NCBI GenBank assembly: GCA_900544575.1
Contig: UQVO01000002.1
Coordinates: forward strand, 96,872 to 160,871
Reading direction: 5' to 3'
Origin: an uncultured Eubacteriales bacterium
GTDB taxonomy: Bacteria; Bacillota; Clostridia; Christensenellales; CAG-917
DNA length: 64,000 nt
Below the pieces are notes generated by a model that worked only from the letters and a program-made list of their open reading frames with translations, had not been told where the DNA came from and did no database searches. Position numbers and translations under genes: made by a program. Positions within the stretch are counted from its first letter, which is position 1; each line of letters opens with the position of its first letter. Positions 1 to 7,976 of this stretch are shown here, in pieces.

Positions 1-1421
1 TTTTTGTCGCCGAAGCGGTCAAGCCCCGCGATGTCCTCTTTTTTCAGCTGCATAAGCTGAACGGGGGAAGTGAGGTGCAGTTCGTTGTAAAACTGCTCCG
101 CCGTCTTTTCCGAAAAGCCGTCTATGTCCATAGCGTCTTTGGACGCGAAATGGTCGAGGGCGGCGACTATCTGCGGAGCGCAATGCTCTCCCGTGCAGTA
201 GATGAACGCACCCTCCTCTCTGACCGGCGCGCCGCAGGCGGGGCACACGGTGGGTTTTTCCACCTCTTTCGCCCCTTCGACTTCCTCCGCCACTCCCGTG
301 ATTTCGGGGATGACGTCGTTGCTGCGGCGGATGAAAACGCGGTCACCTATGCGCACCTTCTTTTTGAGGATGTCGCCGTAATTGTTGAGGGTCGCCCTCT
401 TCACGGTCACGCCGCCGATGTCGACGGGGTCCAGGACAGCAAGCGGGTTGAGTTTCGCACTTCTCGACACCTGCCATACTACGTCGCGGAGCACCGTGGT
501 CATCTCGTCCGCCTTGAATTTGTAGGCGATTGCCCACTTCGGGAACTTTTCCGTATACCCTATCTCGTCGCGGAGCGCCGTGTCGTTCACCTTGAACACC
601 ACGCCGTCGATGAGAAAGTCCAGCGAATGCCTGAGCCCGTCCACCTTTTCCGCAAAAGCGAAGGCTTCATCCACCCCTTTCAGCACGGTAAAGTCGCTTT
701 CCGTTTCAAATCCCTCTTCCGCAAGGAAGGCGTGCATCTCAGACTGCGAGGCGAAATGTTTGTCGCTGAAACCGATGTTGTACGCCATAAAAGACAGGTT
801 GCGGTCCGCTGTCACGGCGGGGTCGAGGTTGCGTATCGCTCCCGCCGCTCCGTTGCGCGCGTTCTTTAACGGTTCGGAGCTTCTGCGGTTGTATTCTTCC
901 AGTGCGCTGAGACGCATAATGCCTTCGCCCTGTATCTCTATCCTGCCCTTGTACGAAATGTTGCGCGGCACGCCGCTTATCGTTTTCACCTGTGCCGTGA
1001 CCTCTTCGCCGACTGTGCCGTCGCCGCGCGTCGCCGCTTTTACGAGCGCTCCGTTTTCGTAAAGTATGTTGAGCGTCAGCCCGTCGAACTTGTATTCCGC
1101 CGTAAGCTCGGGTTCCTTTCCCGCCGCCTTTATCACTCTGTCGTACCAGTCGGCAAGCTCTTCGCGCGTCTTGCATTTGTCCAGGCTGTAAAGACGGAGA
1201 AGATGCTTTGACTGTGCGAACTTCTTCTGCGGAGCGCCGCCCACTCTGTGGGTCGGAGAGTTTTTGAGAGAATAACCCTCGCTCTCTTCGAGCGCGCGGA
1301 GTTCGTCGTAAAGCGCGTCGTATTCCGCGTCCGAAATTTCGGGCTCGTCCTGCTCGTAATAGAGGGCGGCGTACTTGTTGAGCTTTTCCACCAGCTCTTT
1401 CATTCTGTCGTAAGGTTTCAT
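1..1421 (-). CDS. ligA: NAD-dependent DNA ligase LigA (3' end outside window)
   Basis: Seals nicks during replication and repair with NAD+ as AMP donor. The visible 473 residues cover the N-terminal Ia domain (YYEQDEPEISDAEYD), the adenylation domain with nucleophile motif KFDG (Lys about residue 111), RGDGTVGEEVT, the OB-fold, the zinc finger (CPACGAPV then CTGEHC) and the start of the helix-hairpin-helix region. The rest and the BRCT domain lie beyond position 1. The start ATG (1421-1419) has GGAG five bases upstream and lies two bases past the pcrA stop, so the two genes are probably one transcript with coupled translation, an arrangement common in Firmicutes. Confidence 0.97.
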   Translation of the reverse strand, partial: MKPYDRMKELVEKLNKYAALYYEQDEPEISDAEYDALYDELRALEESEGYSLKNSPTHRVGGAPQKKFAQSKHLLRLYSLDKCKTREELADWYDRVIKAAGKEPELTAEYKFDGLTLNILYENGALVKAATRGDGTVGEEVTAQVKTISGVPRNISYKGRIEIQGEGIMRLSALEEYNRRSSEPLKNARNGAAGAIRNLDPAVTADRNLSFMAYNIGFSDKHFASQSEMHAFLAEEGFETESDFTVLKGVDEAFAFAEKVDGLRHSLDFLIDGVVFKVNDTALRDEIGYTEKFPKWAIAYKFKADEMTTVLRDVVWQVSRSAKLNPLAVLDPVDIGGVTVKRATLNNYGDILKKKVRIGDRVFIRRSNDVIPEITGVAEEVEGAKEVEKPTVCPACGAPVREEGAFIYCTGEHCAPQIVAALDHFASKDAMDIDGFSEKTAEQFYNELHLTSPVQLMQLKKEDIAGLDRFGDK

Positions 1422-1423
1422 TC

Positions 1424-3622
1424 TCACTCCTTGACGATTTTGAGGCTGTTCACCGCGATTGCGAGAGCGAAGCGTTTGACGCCCAGTCCCTTGAACGCGA
1501 TTGCGGCGGTCTTATCCTCCCCTTCTCCGACGGTGGAAATGATTATTCCCCTGCCGAATTTCGCGTGTTCGACGATGACGTCTTTTGTGAACGCGTCGAA
1601 ATCGGCAGTCCCGCTTTTTGCCGCGGTGTGAGCGGCGGGAGCGGTGCGCGCGGGCGCCTTTCGGGAAAGGTTCGCAAGACGGTCGAGCGCGGGTGCGGCT
1701 TTCTTTTCGTAGAAAGCGCCGCCCACCCGTATCGACGGTTTTTCGCCGCGCATTTCGGTGATAAACCTGCTTTTCGGATTATAAACCGTTTCGCCGAAGC
1801 GGAAACGCGAGCGTGACGAAACGACGTATAGCCGCTGTTTCGCGCGGGTTATGGCGACGTACATCAGCCGCCTTTCTTCCTCCACGTCGCCGTTGTTTAT
1901 CGCCGCCGACGACGGGAAAACGCCCTCTTCGAGTCCGATTATGAACACGTTGTCGAACTCCAATCCCTTGACGGCGTGTATCGTGGCGACGGTGACGTAA
2001 TTTTCGTCGTCCATTCCGTCGGAGTCCGACACCAGCGACACGGACTGCATAAAGTCCGCCACAGTCGCTTCGGGATTGTCCTCGATGAAATTGCTCACCG
2101 CGCCGACCAGCCCTTCTATGTTTTCGTAGCGGTTGCGCTCTTCGGGGTCGTCGCTGTATTTGAGCGCGGCTTCCAGCCCGCTGCGCGAAATGACGTATTT
2201 CATAAAGTCGACGGGCGGCATTCCGTTCACGGCGCGCTCGATATCAAAGGCGATTTCCGTGAATTTGGAGAGTTTTTTCTCCGTGCCCGCCGACAGCAGT
2301 CCGCCCTTTTTCAGCACGCCGTAAAAGGAAAGTCCCGACTGCGCCGAAACCTGCGAAAGTTCGTTCACCGCCGACTGCCCTATTCCGCGCTTCGGATAGT
2401 TCACAATGCGCAGGAAACTGTCGTTGTCGTCCGGGTTGAGCGCAAGGCGCACATATCCCAGCGCGTCCTTGATTTCCTTGCGTTCGAAGAAACGGAAGCC
2501 GCCGAAAACCTTGTACGGAATGCCGTGCAGGGTGAAATCCTCTTCGAAAAGCCGCGTGAGCGAGTTGGCGCGCACGAGCACCGCCATATCGCGGTAGTTT
2601 TCTCCCCTTTCCACGAGGGAATTTATCATACGGCTGACATAAGACGCTTCGTCGCGGTCGCCGTATGCCTCGTAGTATTCCACTTCCGAGCCGCCACCTA
2701 CCGAGCTCCACAGAGTCTTTGCGTTGCGCGCGGAATTGTTCTTTATGACGTTGTTCGCGGCGTCGAGGATGGCTTTGGTGCTGCGGTAATTGCGTTCGAG
2801 CTTGTACACCTTCGCACCCGGGAAATCCTTCGGGAAATCGAGTATGTTTCTGATTTCCGCCCCGCGCCAGCTGTATATGCTCTGGTCCTCGTCGCCGACC
2901 ACAAACAGATTGCCCCACTTTTCGGCAAGCATACGGACGAGTCTGTATTGCAGCTTGTTCGTATCCTGAAATTCGTCCACGTTGATGTAGCGGAACCTGT
3001 TCTGCCAGCGTTCGAGCACGTCGGGACACTTTTCGAAGAGTTCTACCGTCCTCAACAACAGGTCGTCGAAATCCATTGCGTTGCACGCTTTGAGTTCGCG
3101 TTCGTACGCGGCATAGACGAGAGTGACTTCTCTCGCGTCCGTGACGTAGTCCTTTATCTCTTCGCAATAAGCGTCGGGCGCGAGCGCCGCCGTCTTCGCC
3201 TGCGAGATACGGTTGAGATATATCCCCTTTTTCTTCGGGTCCGCTCCGTGCACGTTCTCGCACACGCGCTTGACCACCCGCTCGCTTTCGAGGTCGGTGT
3301 AAATGGTGAAATTGTCGCCGTATCCGAGTTTGTCAGCATCCATACGCAGCATACGGGCGCACATAGAGTGAAAAGTGCTTGTCCACACGCCCGCATATGT
3401 GCCGAGTTCGCGCTCTATGCGCTCCTTCATTTCGTTGGCGGCCTTGTTGGTGAAAGTTATGGCAAGGATATTGTAAGGGTCGACGCCGGCGTCCACAAGC
3501 GCGCAGATGCGCGCGGTGAGCACACGCGTCTTGCCGCTGCCCGCTCCCGCAATGACCAGAATTGCCCCTTCCGTATCGTGTACGGCAAGCAGCTGCTGTT
3601 CGTTCAGTCCGAAATCACGCAT
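1424..3622 (-). CDS. pcrA: ATP-dependent DNA helicase PcrA/UvrD (SF1A)
   Basis: 3'-5' superfamily 1 helicase for repair and replication of rolling-circle or stalled intermediates. Seen: Walker A GAGSGKT (residues about 26-32), Walker B VDEFQD, VGDEDQSIYSWRGA (motif III), ATIHAVKGLEFD (motif V) and YVAITRAKQRLYV (motif VI). Its 732 residues match the usual PcrA size. The reading frame stays open upstream, but family alignment favours MRDFGLNEQQ (ATG at 3622). There is no Shine-Dalgarno there; instead a -10-like TATCAT ends six bases before the ATG, which suggests a leaderless message. ligA follows directly. Confidence 0.96.
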   Translation of the reverse strand: MRDFGLNEQQLLAVHDTEGAILVIAGAGSGKTRVLTARICALVDAGVDPYNILAITFTNKAANEMKERIERELGTYAGVWTSTFHSMCARMLRMDADKLGYGDNFTIYTDLESERVVKRVCENVHGADPKKKGIYLNRISQAKTAALAPDAYCEEIKDYVTDAREVTLVYAAYERELKACNAMDFDDLLLRTVELFEKCPDVLERWQNRFRYINVDEFQDTNKLQYRLVRMLAEKWGNLFVVGDEDQSIYSWRGAEIRNILDFPKDFPGAKVYKLERNYRSTKAILDAANNVIKNNSARNAKTLWSSVGGGSEVEYYEAYGDRDEASYVSRMINSLVERGENYRDMAVLVRANSLTRLFEEDFTLHGIPYKVFGGFRFFERKEIKDALGYVRLALNPDDNDSFLRIVNYPKRGIGQSAVNELSQVSAQSGLSFYGVLKKGGLLSAGTEKKLSKFTEIAFDIERAVNGMPPVDFMKYVISRSGLEAALKYSDDPEERNRYENIEGLVGAVSNFIEDNPEATVADFMQSVSLVSDSDGMDDENYVTVATIHAVKGLEFDNVFIIGLEEGVFPSSAAINNGDVEEERRLMYVAITRAKQRLYVVSSRSRFRFGETVYNPKSRFITEMRGEKPSIRVGGAFYEKKAAPALDRLANLSRKAPARTAPAAHTAAKSGTADFDAFTKDVIVEHAKFGRGIIISTVGEGEDKTAAIAFKGLGVKRFALAIAVNSLKIVKE

Positions 3623-3628
3623 AAAAGA

Positions 3629-3657
3629 ATGATAACACAAGCGGGTGGAAAACACAA
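3629..3657 (-). promoter_or_regulatory. pcrA promoter, leaderless geometry
   Basis: On the minus strand TTGTGT (3657-3652), a 17-base spacer and TATCAT (3634-3629). Six bases separate the -10 from the pcrA ATG, so initiation seven bases after the -10 would fall on the A of the start codon. The -35 is a poor match, so confidence is moderate. Confidence 0.5.
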
Positions 3658-3804
3658 TCCAAACGGGCGTGCGAATGACGAAAAGGACTTTGCCGACCGA
3701 CGGAAAGATTATGAAACGCCGCCTCATAGCCGCGTACGGCGCCCGTCGCGGGACGTGCGCGCGACGTTAACGATAATTTTTTAAAATTGTTTTTTAATGT
3801 GCCG

Positions 3805-3833
3805 TTGATATTTGCGGAAGAATATGATACTAT
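3805..3833 (+). promoter_or_regulatory. Promoter of the YegP-domain gene
   Basis: TTGATA (3805-3810), 17-base spacer, TACTAT (3828-3833). An overlapping TATAAT sits at 3831-3836 with a 20-base spacer. It lies 30 bases upstream of the ATG, which has a GGAGG site at 3851-3855. Confidence 0.6.
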
Positions 3834-3862
3834 AATTTCGATTTGTCTTCGGAGGATGAATT

Positions 3863-5359
3863 ATGGCGGATTATTTGGATAATTACGCGGATATCGTATT
3901 TTTGGACAGCGAGCTCGAAGATGACGACGACAACGCCCCCGTCGGGGAATTGATTGAAGTCGTTGACGGCAAAGTGCGCATTGCGGAAAAGAAAGAGCCC
4001 GCTCCGCAGACGGCGGAAAGCGCTCCCGAAGAGAAGGAGGAAGCTCCCTCTCCCGCAACGGCCGACGAAACTCCCGTCGTGCAGCAGCTCCCGGTTTTCC
4101 CCGCGGCCGTGGCAGAAGAACAACCCGAAGCGAAAGACGGCGAAAGCGCCGCGCAAGAAAATGCGGACGCCGCGGACGAGCTTCCCGCTCCCGACCCCGT
4201 TTATCTCTACCCTTACGGCATAACGCCCGCGGACAATTCCGCCGCGGAGGAAGTCCCCTCGGCGGCAAACGGCGAAGAAATTTCCTCCCCCGCCGAAGAA
4301 GCGGAGGAAACGGCGGAACCCGCCGCCGAAGCCGCGCCTGTCGCGGAGGAAATTCCCGCCGCGCCTGCGGAAAACGATGACGTGACCGAAAGCGTTCCCG
4401 TCGCCGCAGAGCCCGTGCGTGAAGAAGCCGCAGAAAAAGAGACTCCCTCAAAGAAGGCAAAGCCCGTTTCTCATCTCATCATACAGTCCGCCGCCGACGA
4501 CGGCAACGTATGGGGCAACGCGGTAATCAAACCCGCTAAAAAGGCGGAAAAGAAGCCTGAAAAGGCGGAAGAATCCGCTGCCGCCGACACCGTAAATGCG
4601 GAAAAAGCAGAAGCACCCGCCGCGGCAAAGAAAAAGGCTGCCGCAAGCGCAAACAAGAGCACAGAAACTGCCAAGGAGGAAAATAAAGTGGCTAAAACCA
4701 AAGCAGCGTCCGAAGACGCCAAGAAAGACACCAAGAAAGCCGCCGCAAAACCGGCTGCCAAGAAGGAAACCGCTCCGAAAGCGGAAGCGAAACCCGCCGC
4801 GAAGAAAGAAACCGCGGCAAAGAGCGACGCTGCAAAGACTGCGGCAAAGAAAGCGGACGCAAAAGCCGCTCCTGCGGCGAAGACCGCCGCGGCGAAACCC
4901 GCAAAAGAAGAAACCAAAAAGCCCGAAACGCGTGAGCAGGTCATCGAGGAAGGCGACGCAAGCACTCCGCACGGAAAGTTCGTCATCAAAAAGACGGACA
5001 AAGGCAATTTCGTCTACAAACTCTACTCTTCCAATTACAGAGTCGTCGCAATCGGCGCGGGGCTTTACACTTCCATCGCCTCCTGCAAGACGGGCATAAA
5101 CAGCGTACGCAACAATGCCGCCACCGCTCCCATCGAGGACCAGACACTCCAGAAGTGGGAAGAGCTCAAATTCCCCAAGTGGCAGATTTATACCGACAAG
5201 CAGGGTGAAATACGTCTGCGTCTGCTCGCCGCCAACGGCAACATCGTCGCCACCACCAACGACGGCTATCTGTCCAAGGAAGCGGCAAAGAAAGGCATAG
5301 CGGCAATCGCCCGCGCGGCAAAGGGTTCGGAGATAGTCCGCAACGACGATCTCTGGTGA
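3863..5359 (+). CDS. Lys/Ala-rich protein with two C-terminal YegP (DUF1508) repeats
   Basis: 498 residues in three parts. Residues 1 to about 190 are acidic and rich in Glu, Ala and Pro (for example ELEDDDDNAPVGELIEVV) and look disordered. Residues about 195-360 are Lys/Ala-rich with AKPAAKKETA-type repeats, resembling histone H1-like bacterial tails. Residues 372-419 and 439-493 are two YegP repeats (KFVIKKTDKGNFVYKLYSSN and KWQIYTDKQGEIRLRLLAAN). YegP repeats are small beta-rich units of unknown function. It is monocistronic, with its own promoter and a strong terminator. An in-frame GTG at 4688 preceded by AAGGAGG could start a 223-residue basic isoform. The domain call is firm; a DNA-binding role is inferred from composition only. 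Confidence 0.85.
   Translation: MADYLDNYADIVFLDSELEDDDDNAPVGELIEVVDGKVRIAEKKEPAPQTAESAPEEKEEAPSPATADETPVVQQLPVFPAAVAEEQPEAKDGESAAQENADAADELPAPDPVYLYPYGITPADNSAAEEVPSAANGEEISSPAEEAEETAEPAAEAAPVAEEIPAAPAENDDVTESVPVAAEPVREEAAEKETPSKKAKPVSHLIIQSAADDGNVWGNAVIKPAKKAEKKPEKAEESAAADTVNAEKAEAPAAAKKKAAASANKSTETAKEENKVAKTKAASEDAKKDTKKAAAKPAAKKETAPKAEAKPAAKKETAAKSDAAKTAAKKADAKAAPAAKTAAAKPAKEETKKPETREQVIEEGDASTPHGKFVIKKTDKGNFVYKLYSSNYRVVAIGAGLYTSIASCKTGINSVRNNAATAPIEDQTLQKWEELKFPKWQIYTDKQGEIRLRLLAANGNIVATTNDGYLSKEAAKKGIAAIARAAKGSEIVRNDDLW
4673..4690 (+). promoter_or_regulatory. Possible internal ribosome binding site and GTG start
   Basis: A perfect AAGGAGG (4673-4679) lies eight bases before an in-frame GTG (4688-4690, codon 276). 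The product would begin (V/M)AKTKAASEDAKKDTKK, which resembles the N-terminus of H1-like basic proteins. The AAG-GAG-GAA codons could produce this match by chance. Confidence 0.4.
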
Positions 5360-5513
5360 GCCTTTCGCCCGATATCCGACCGCAAAAGCGGCGCAGACTC
5401 TCCTGCGCCGAAGCACGAAAGAAAGTCCTGCGGCACTGCGTGACAACCGCAGCGCGGGCGGCGCACAAAAGCATACCGTGAGCACTGTATCTTACGAATG
5501 TGCACAAAAGACG

Positions 5514-5545
5514 AAAAGAGCGGCATAAGCCGCTCTTTCCTTTTG
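5514..5545 (+). terminator. Intrinsic terminator after the YegP gene
   Basis: Ten-base-pair stem AAAGAGCGGC (5515-5524) / GCCGCTCTTT (5529-5538) with an ATAA loop, followed by CCTTTTG. It lies about 155 bases past the stop codon and could act on both strands. Confidence 0.8.
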
Positions 5546-5626
5546 CCGTCGTGCTTTGCGGCAACATTTCAGACCAGCTTCTTACATCGGCGGCGCTTGC
5601 CGCTATCGGCTTATGCCGACACGAAA

Positions 5627-5663
5627 GCAAAAGACGGACGTCCGGATGACATCCGTCTTTTGC
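5627..5663 (-). terminator. Probable terminator of the xyl operon
   Basis: Twelve-base-pair stem GCAAAAGACGGA (5627-5638) / TCCGTCTTTTGC (5652-5663) with a 13-base loop that itself contains the palindrome GGACGTCC. On the minus strand the stem ends in CTTTTGCTTTCG. It sits about 60 bases past the stop of the last operon gene. Confidence 0.6.
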
Positions 5664-5720
5664 CGAATCCAGGAAGAGATGAAACAGGCTTTCGTACAGA
5701 TTCTTCAAAAAAGGAGGGTA

Positions 5721-6440
5721 TTATGAAGCTGTTGGCTGATAGTCTGATTTTGCTTTTTCGCGCACATATACGCGTGCGGCGTCCTTTGCTATATACGGCG
5801 GATATATACCGATTCTGCCGAAAAGACGGCGCGTCGGCTTTTGCAGGATGTCGAGCATCGGACCGTGTATCACGAATGCGATTGCAGTGCCCTCGCGTAT
5901 AGTCCACGGCAGGTCGGCTATGGGGGTGATTATCGCTATAAGCACCACGAACAGCACGTCGAACGCCATCCTGACCTTGCCCATCGAAAACGGTGTGCGG
6001 TCCGCTATGCAGACGCAGAAGCCTTCCATAGGCACTCTTATGAGATAGGACTCGATTATGGTTATCAGTCCCACCGCCTTGCACACGATTGCCGCGGCAA
6101 GCACGAATATCTTTGCGGCATACGAGCCGAGAGTCACGCCGTCGAACACCCATCGGGTGAATATCGCGGTGAAGAATCCGCTCCCGAACACGAACACCAG
6201 CTGAAAGAGTTCCGTGAGTCGGAAGCTCCTGCGCTTGATAAGGATTTGACCGAGCAGAAACACCCCCGACATTGCGGCATATATTATGCTGACATCCACA
6301 CCCGACACATACGATATCGTCAGCCCGAAGGCGTCGTACGCGCCTATCCCTATGTCGGGTATCATACTGAGCGCCACTCCGAAGTGTGTTATGGCGACGC
6401 CCGCTACGAGAAGAACGAATTTTTTGATGAGCAGAACCAT
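5721..6440 (-). CDS. YczE/YitT-type integral membrane protein
   Basis: 239 residues with about five to six hydrophobic helices and the family-typical segment LSMIPDIGIGAYDAF near the N-terminus. The family is widespread in Firmicutes and has no assigned transport substrate. I chose the ATG at 6440 because GGAGGAGG lies immediately upstream (four-base gap). An ATG at 6461 would overlap the xylB stop as ATGA, giving seven extra residues (MTCGGGR) that are really this Shine-Dalgarno read as codons. It is the last gene of the pentose operon, which hints at a role in sugar or by-product movement; that is inference. Confidence 0.75.
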   Translation of the reverse strand: MVLLIKKFVLLVAGVAITHFGVALSMIPDIGIGAYDAFGLTISYVSGVDVSIIYAAMSGVFLLGQILIKRRSFRLTELFQLVFVFGSGFFTAIFTRWVFDGVTLGSYAAKIFVLAAAIVCKAVGLITIIESYLIRVPMEGFCVCIADRTPFSMGKVRMAFDVLFVVLIAIITPIADLPWTIREGTAIAFVIHGPMLDILQKPTRRLFGRIGIYPPYIAKDAARVYVREKAKSDYQPTAS

Positions 6441-6457
6441 TCGTCCTCCTCCGCACG

Positions 6458-7900
6458 TCATTTAAGGCGCGCGTACAGTTTCTTGAATTCGCAGAATTTC
6501 TTCTCGTATGCGGCGTATCTGTCCTTCACGGGCATAAACACGTCCGTGTCGCCGATTAGCTCGTCGCAGGCGGCAGTGAGCGACGGATACGCTCCGCACC
6601 CCACCATCGCGAGAATGACGGCTCCCAACCCCGCACCGTCCGAAGTGTTGATGCGTCTGAGTTCAAGCCCCAGAATGTCGGAGAGAATCTGCATCCACTT
6701 GTCCGAGCGCGACCCTCCGCCTATGACCCTTGCGTACCCTGCCGACGCTCCCATCGACTTTATGTTTTCGTAGCAGTCTTTCAGACCGAAGCAAATACCT
6801 TCGAGCACACTTTTTGTCATATCCGAGCGTTTATGCGACAGATTCAGTCCGTAAAACGCTCCTTTTGCGTTGGGGTCGTTTATGGGGCTGCGCTCGCCCA
6901 TCAGATAAGGCAGAAAGAGAAGGTCGTCGGTCTTGCATACGTCGACTTCGTCGAGAAGCTTCCCTACGGTGCTGTCGACTATTTCCTCCGCCCACCATTT
7001 CATCGCGCCCGCCGACGTGAGCATACACCCCATAAAGTGGAACCTCCCGTTTGCGTGACGGAAGACGTGCATACCGCCGTTGGTGCTCGCGGCAAATTCC
7101 GCACAGGGGGCAAACACGACGCCGCTGGTGCCGAGAGAGACGAACATACTGCCCTCTTTCACCGTGCCCGTGCCGACAGCGCCGACCGCCTGGTCGCCGC
7201 CGCCGATTATAACCTTCGCCGAGGTGCTCATTCCGCTTTCGGCGGCAAATGCGGGCGAAACGGTGCCGATTACGTCGGTGGATTCGAAAATCGCGGGAAG
7301 CTGTGCTTCGCTGATGCCGATGAGGTCGAGCATAGGCGCGCTCCACCTGCGGTTTTTCACGTCGAAATAAAGCGTACCGCTGTCATCGGATACGTCGCTC
7401 CCGAAAACTCCGCTGATTTTGTAGGCGATGTAATCCTTCGGCAGCATTATTTTCGCTATCTTTGCGAAGTTGTCCGGTTCGTGCTTTTTCAGCCACATCA
7501 GCTTGGGCGCCGTAAAGCCCGTGAACGCCACGTTGCCCGTCCATTCGAGCAGTTTTTCTCTGCCGACTTCTTCGTTGAGATAAGCGCACTCCTCAGTCGT
7601 GCGGTTGTCGTTCCAGAGTATCGCGGGACGGATGACGTTGTCATCTGCGTCGAGCACGACAAGTCCGTGCATCTGTCCGCAGAAAGAAATGCCTTCGACT
7701 GCGCTCATATCCTGCCGCTCGCCGAGCTTGCGGACGCAGTCTAGAACCGCAGCATACCACTCTTCGGGCTTCTGTTCCGACCAGCCCTCTTCCGGAAGAT
7801 AAAGCGGATAGTCGGCAGACGCGCTGTCGATTATTTTGCCGCCCGCGTCCGCGAGGACGAGTTTGACGGATGAAGTTCCGAGGTCCACTCCGAGATACAT
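6458..7900 (-). CDS. xylB: Xylulokinase XylB (FGGY kinase)
   Basis: Phosphorylates D-xylulose to xylulose 5-phosphate for the pentose phosphate pathway. 480 residues, the usual length. Seen: N-terminal phosphate-binding loop GVDLGTSSVKLVL, ISFCGQMHGLVVLD near the substrate-binding Asp, WNDNRTTEE, the mid-protein GGGDQAVGAVGTG, and the C-terminal signature RVIGGGSRSDKWMQILSDIL. It lies directly downstream of xylA across a 76-base gap with a GC hairpin. The ATG has GGAG nine bases upstream. Its position beside xylA supports xylulose over other FGGY substrates. Confidence 0.95.
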   Translation of the reverse strand: MYLGVDLGTSSVKLVLADAGGKIIDSASADYPLYLPEEGWSEQKPEEWYAAVLDCVRKLGERQDMSAVEGISFCGQMHGLVVLDADDNVIRPAILWNDNRTTEECAYLNEEVGREKLLEWTGNVAFTGFTAPKLMWLKKHEPDNFAKIAKIMLPKDYIAYKISGVFGSDVSDDSGTLYFDVKNRRWSAPMLDLIGISEAQLPAIFESTDVIGTVSPAFAAESGMSTSAKVIIGGGDQAVGAVGTGTVKEGSMFVSLGTSGVVFAPCAEFAASTNGGMHVFRHANGRFHFMGCMLTSAGAMKWWAEEIVDSTVGKLLDEVDVCKTDDLLFLPYLMGERSPINDPNAKGAFYGLNLSHKRSDMTKSVLEGICFGLKDCYENIKSMGASAGYARVIGGGSRSDKWMQILSDILGLELRRINTSDGAGLGAVILAMVGCGAYPSLTAACDELIGDTDVFMPVKDRYAAYEKKFCEFKKLYARLK

Positions 7901-7919
7901 AGTGCGCTCCGTACGGTCC

Positions 7920-7938
7920 CGCGGACGTCATGTCCGCG
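7920..7938 (-). other. Intercistronic hairpin between xylA and xylB
   Basis: Seven-base-pair stem CGCGGAC (7920-7926) / GTCCGCG (7932-7938), five-base loop, no T-run. More likely an mRNA processing or stability element than a terminator. Confidence 0.5.
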
Positions 7939-7976
7939 AAACCGCTGTCTTAATGTTTGTTGTTGTCGGACAATTC

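Larger units (their letters stand above)
5360..5720. other. Convergent intergenic region, no gene
   Basis: Lies between the YegP-gene stop and the stop of the YczE-like gene. It holds a hairpin (GGCGCAG/CTGCGCC, 5390-5410), a strong plus-strand terminator (5515-5538) and a minus-side inverted repeat (5627-5663). Open frames here lack ribosome binding sites and family resemblance, so I call no protein. Confidence 0.8.

Noticed and set aside
1976..3784. 602-residue open frame antisense to pcrA
   Set aside because: It is the complement of a well-conserved helicase, has no ribosome site or recognisable family, and arises from codon bias in a GC-rich gene.
4448..5485. 345-residue minus frame across the YegP gene
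   Set aside because: Its Phe/Cys/Gly/Arg-rich repeats are the reverse complement of the Lys/Ala codons, and it has no ribosome site.
5498..5902. 134-residue plus-strand frame over terminators and the end of the YczE-like gene
   Set aside because: It reads through two hairpins and lies antisense to a membrane protein gene; no Shine-Dalgarno and no family.
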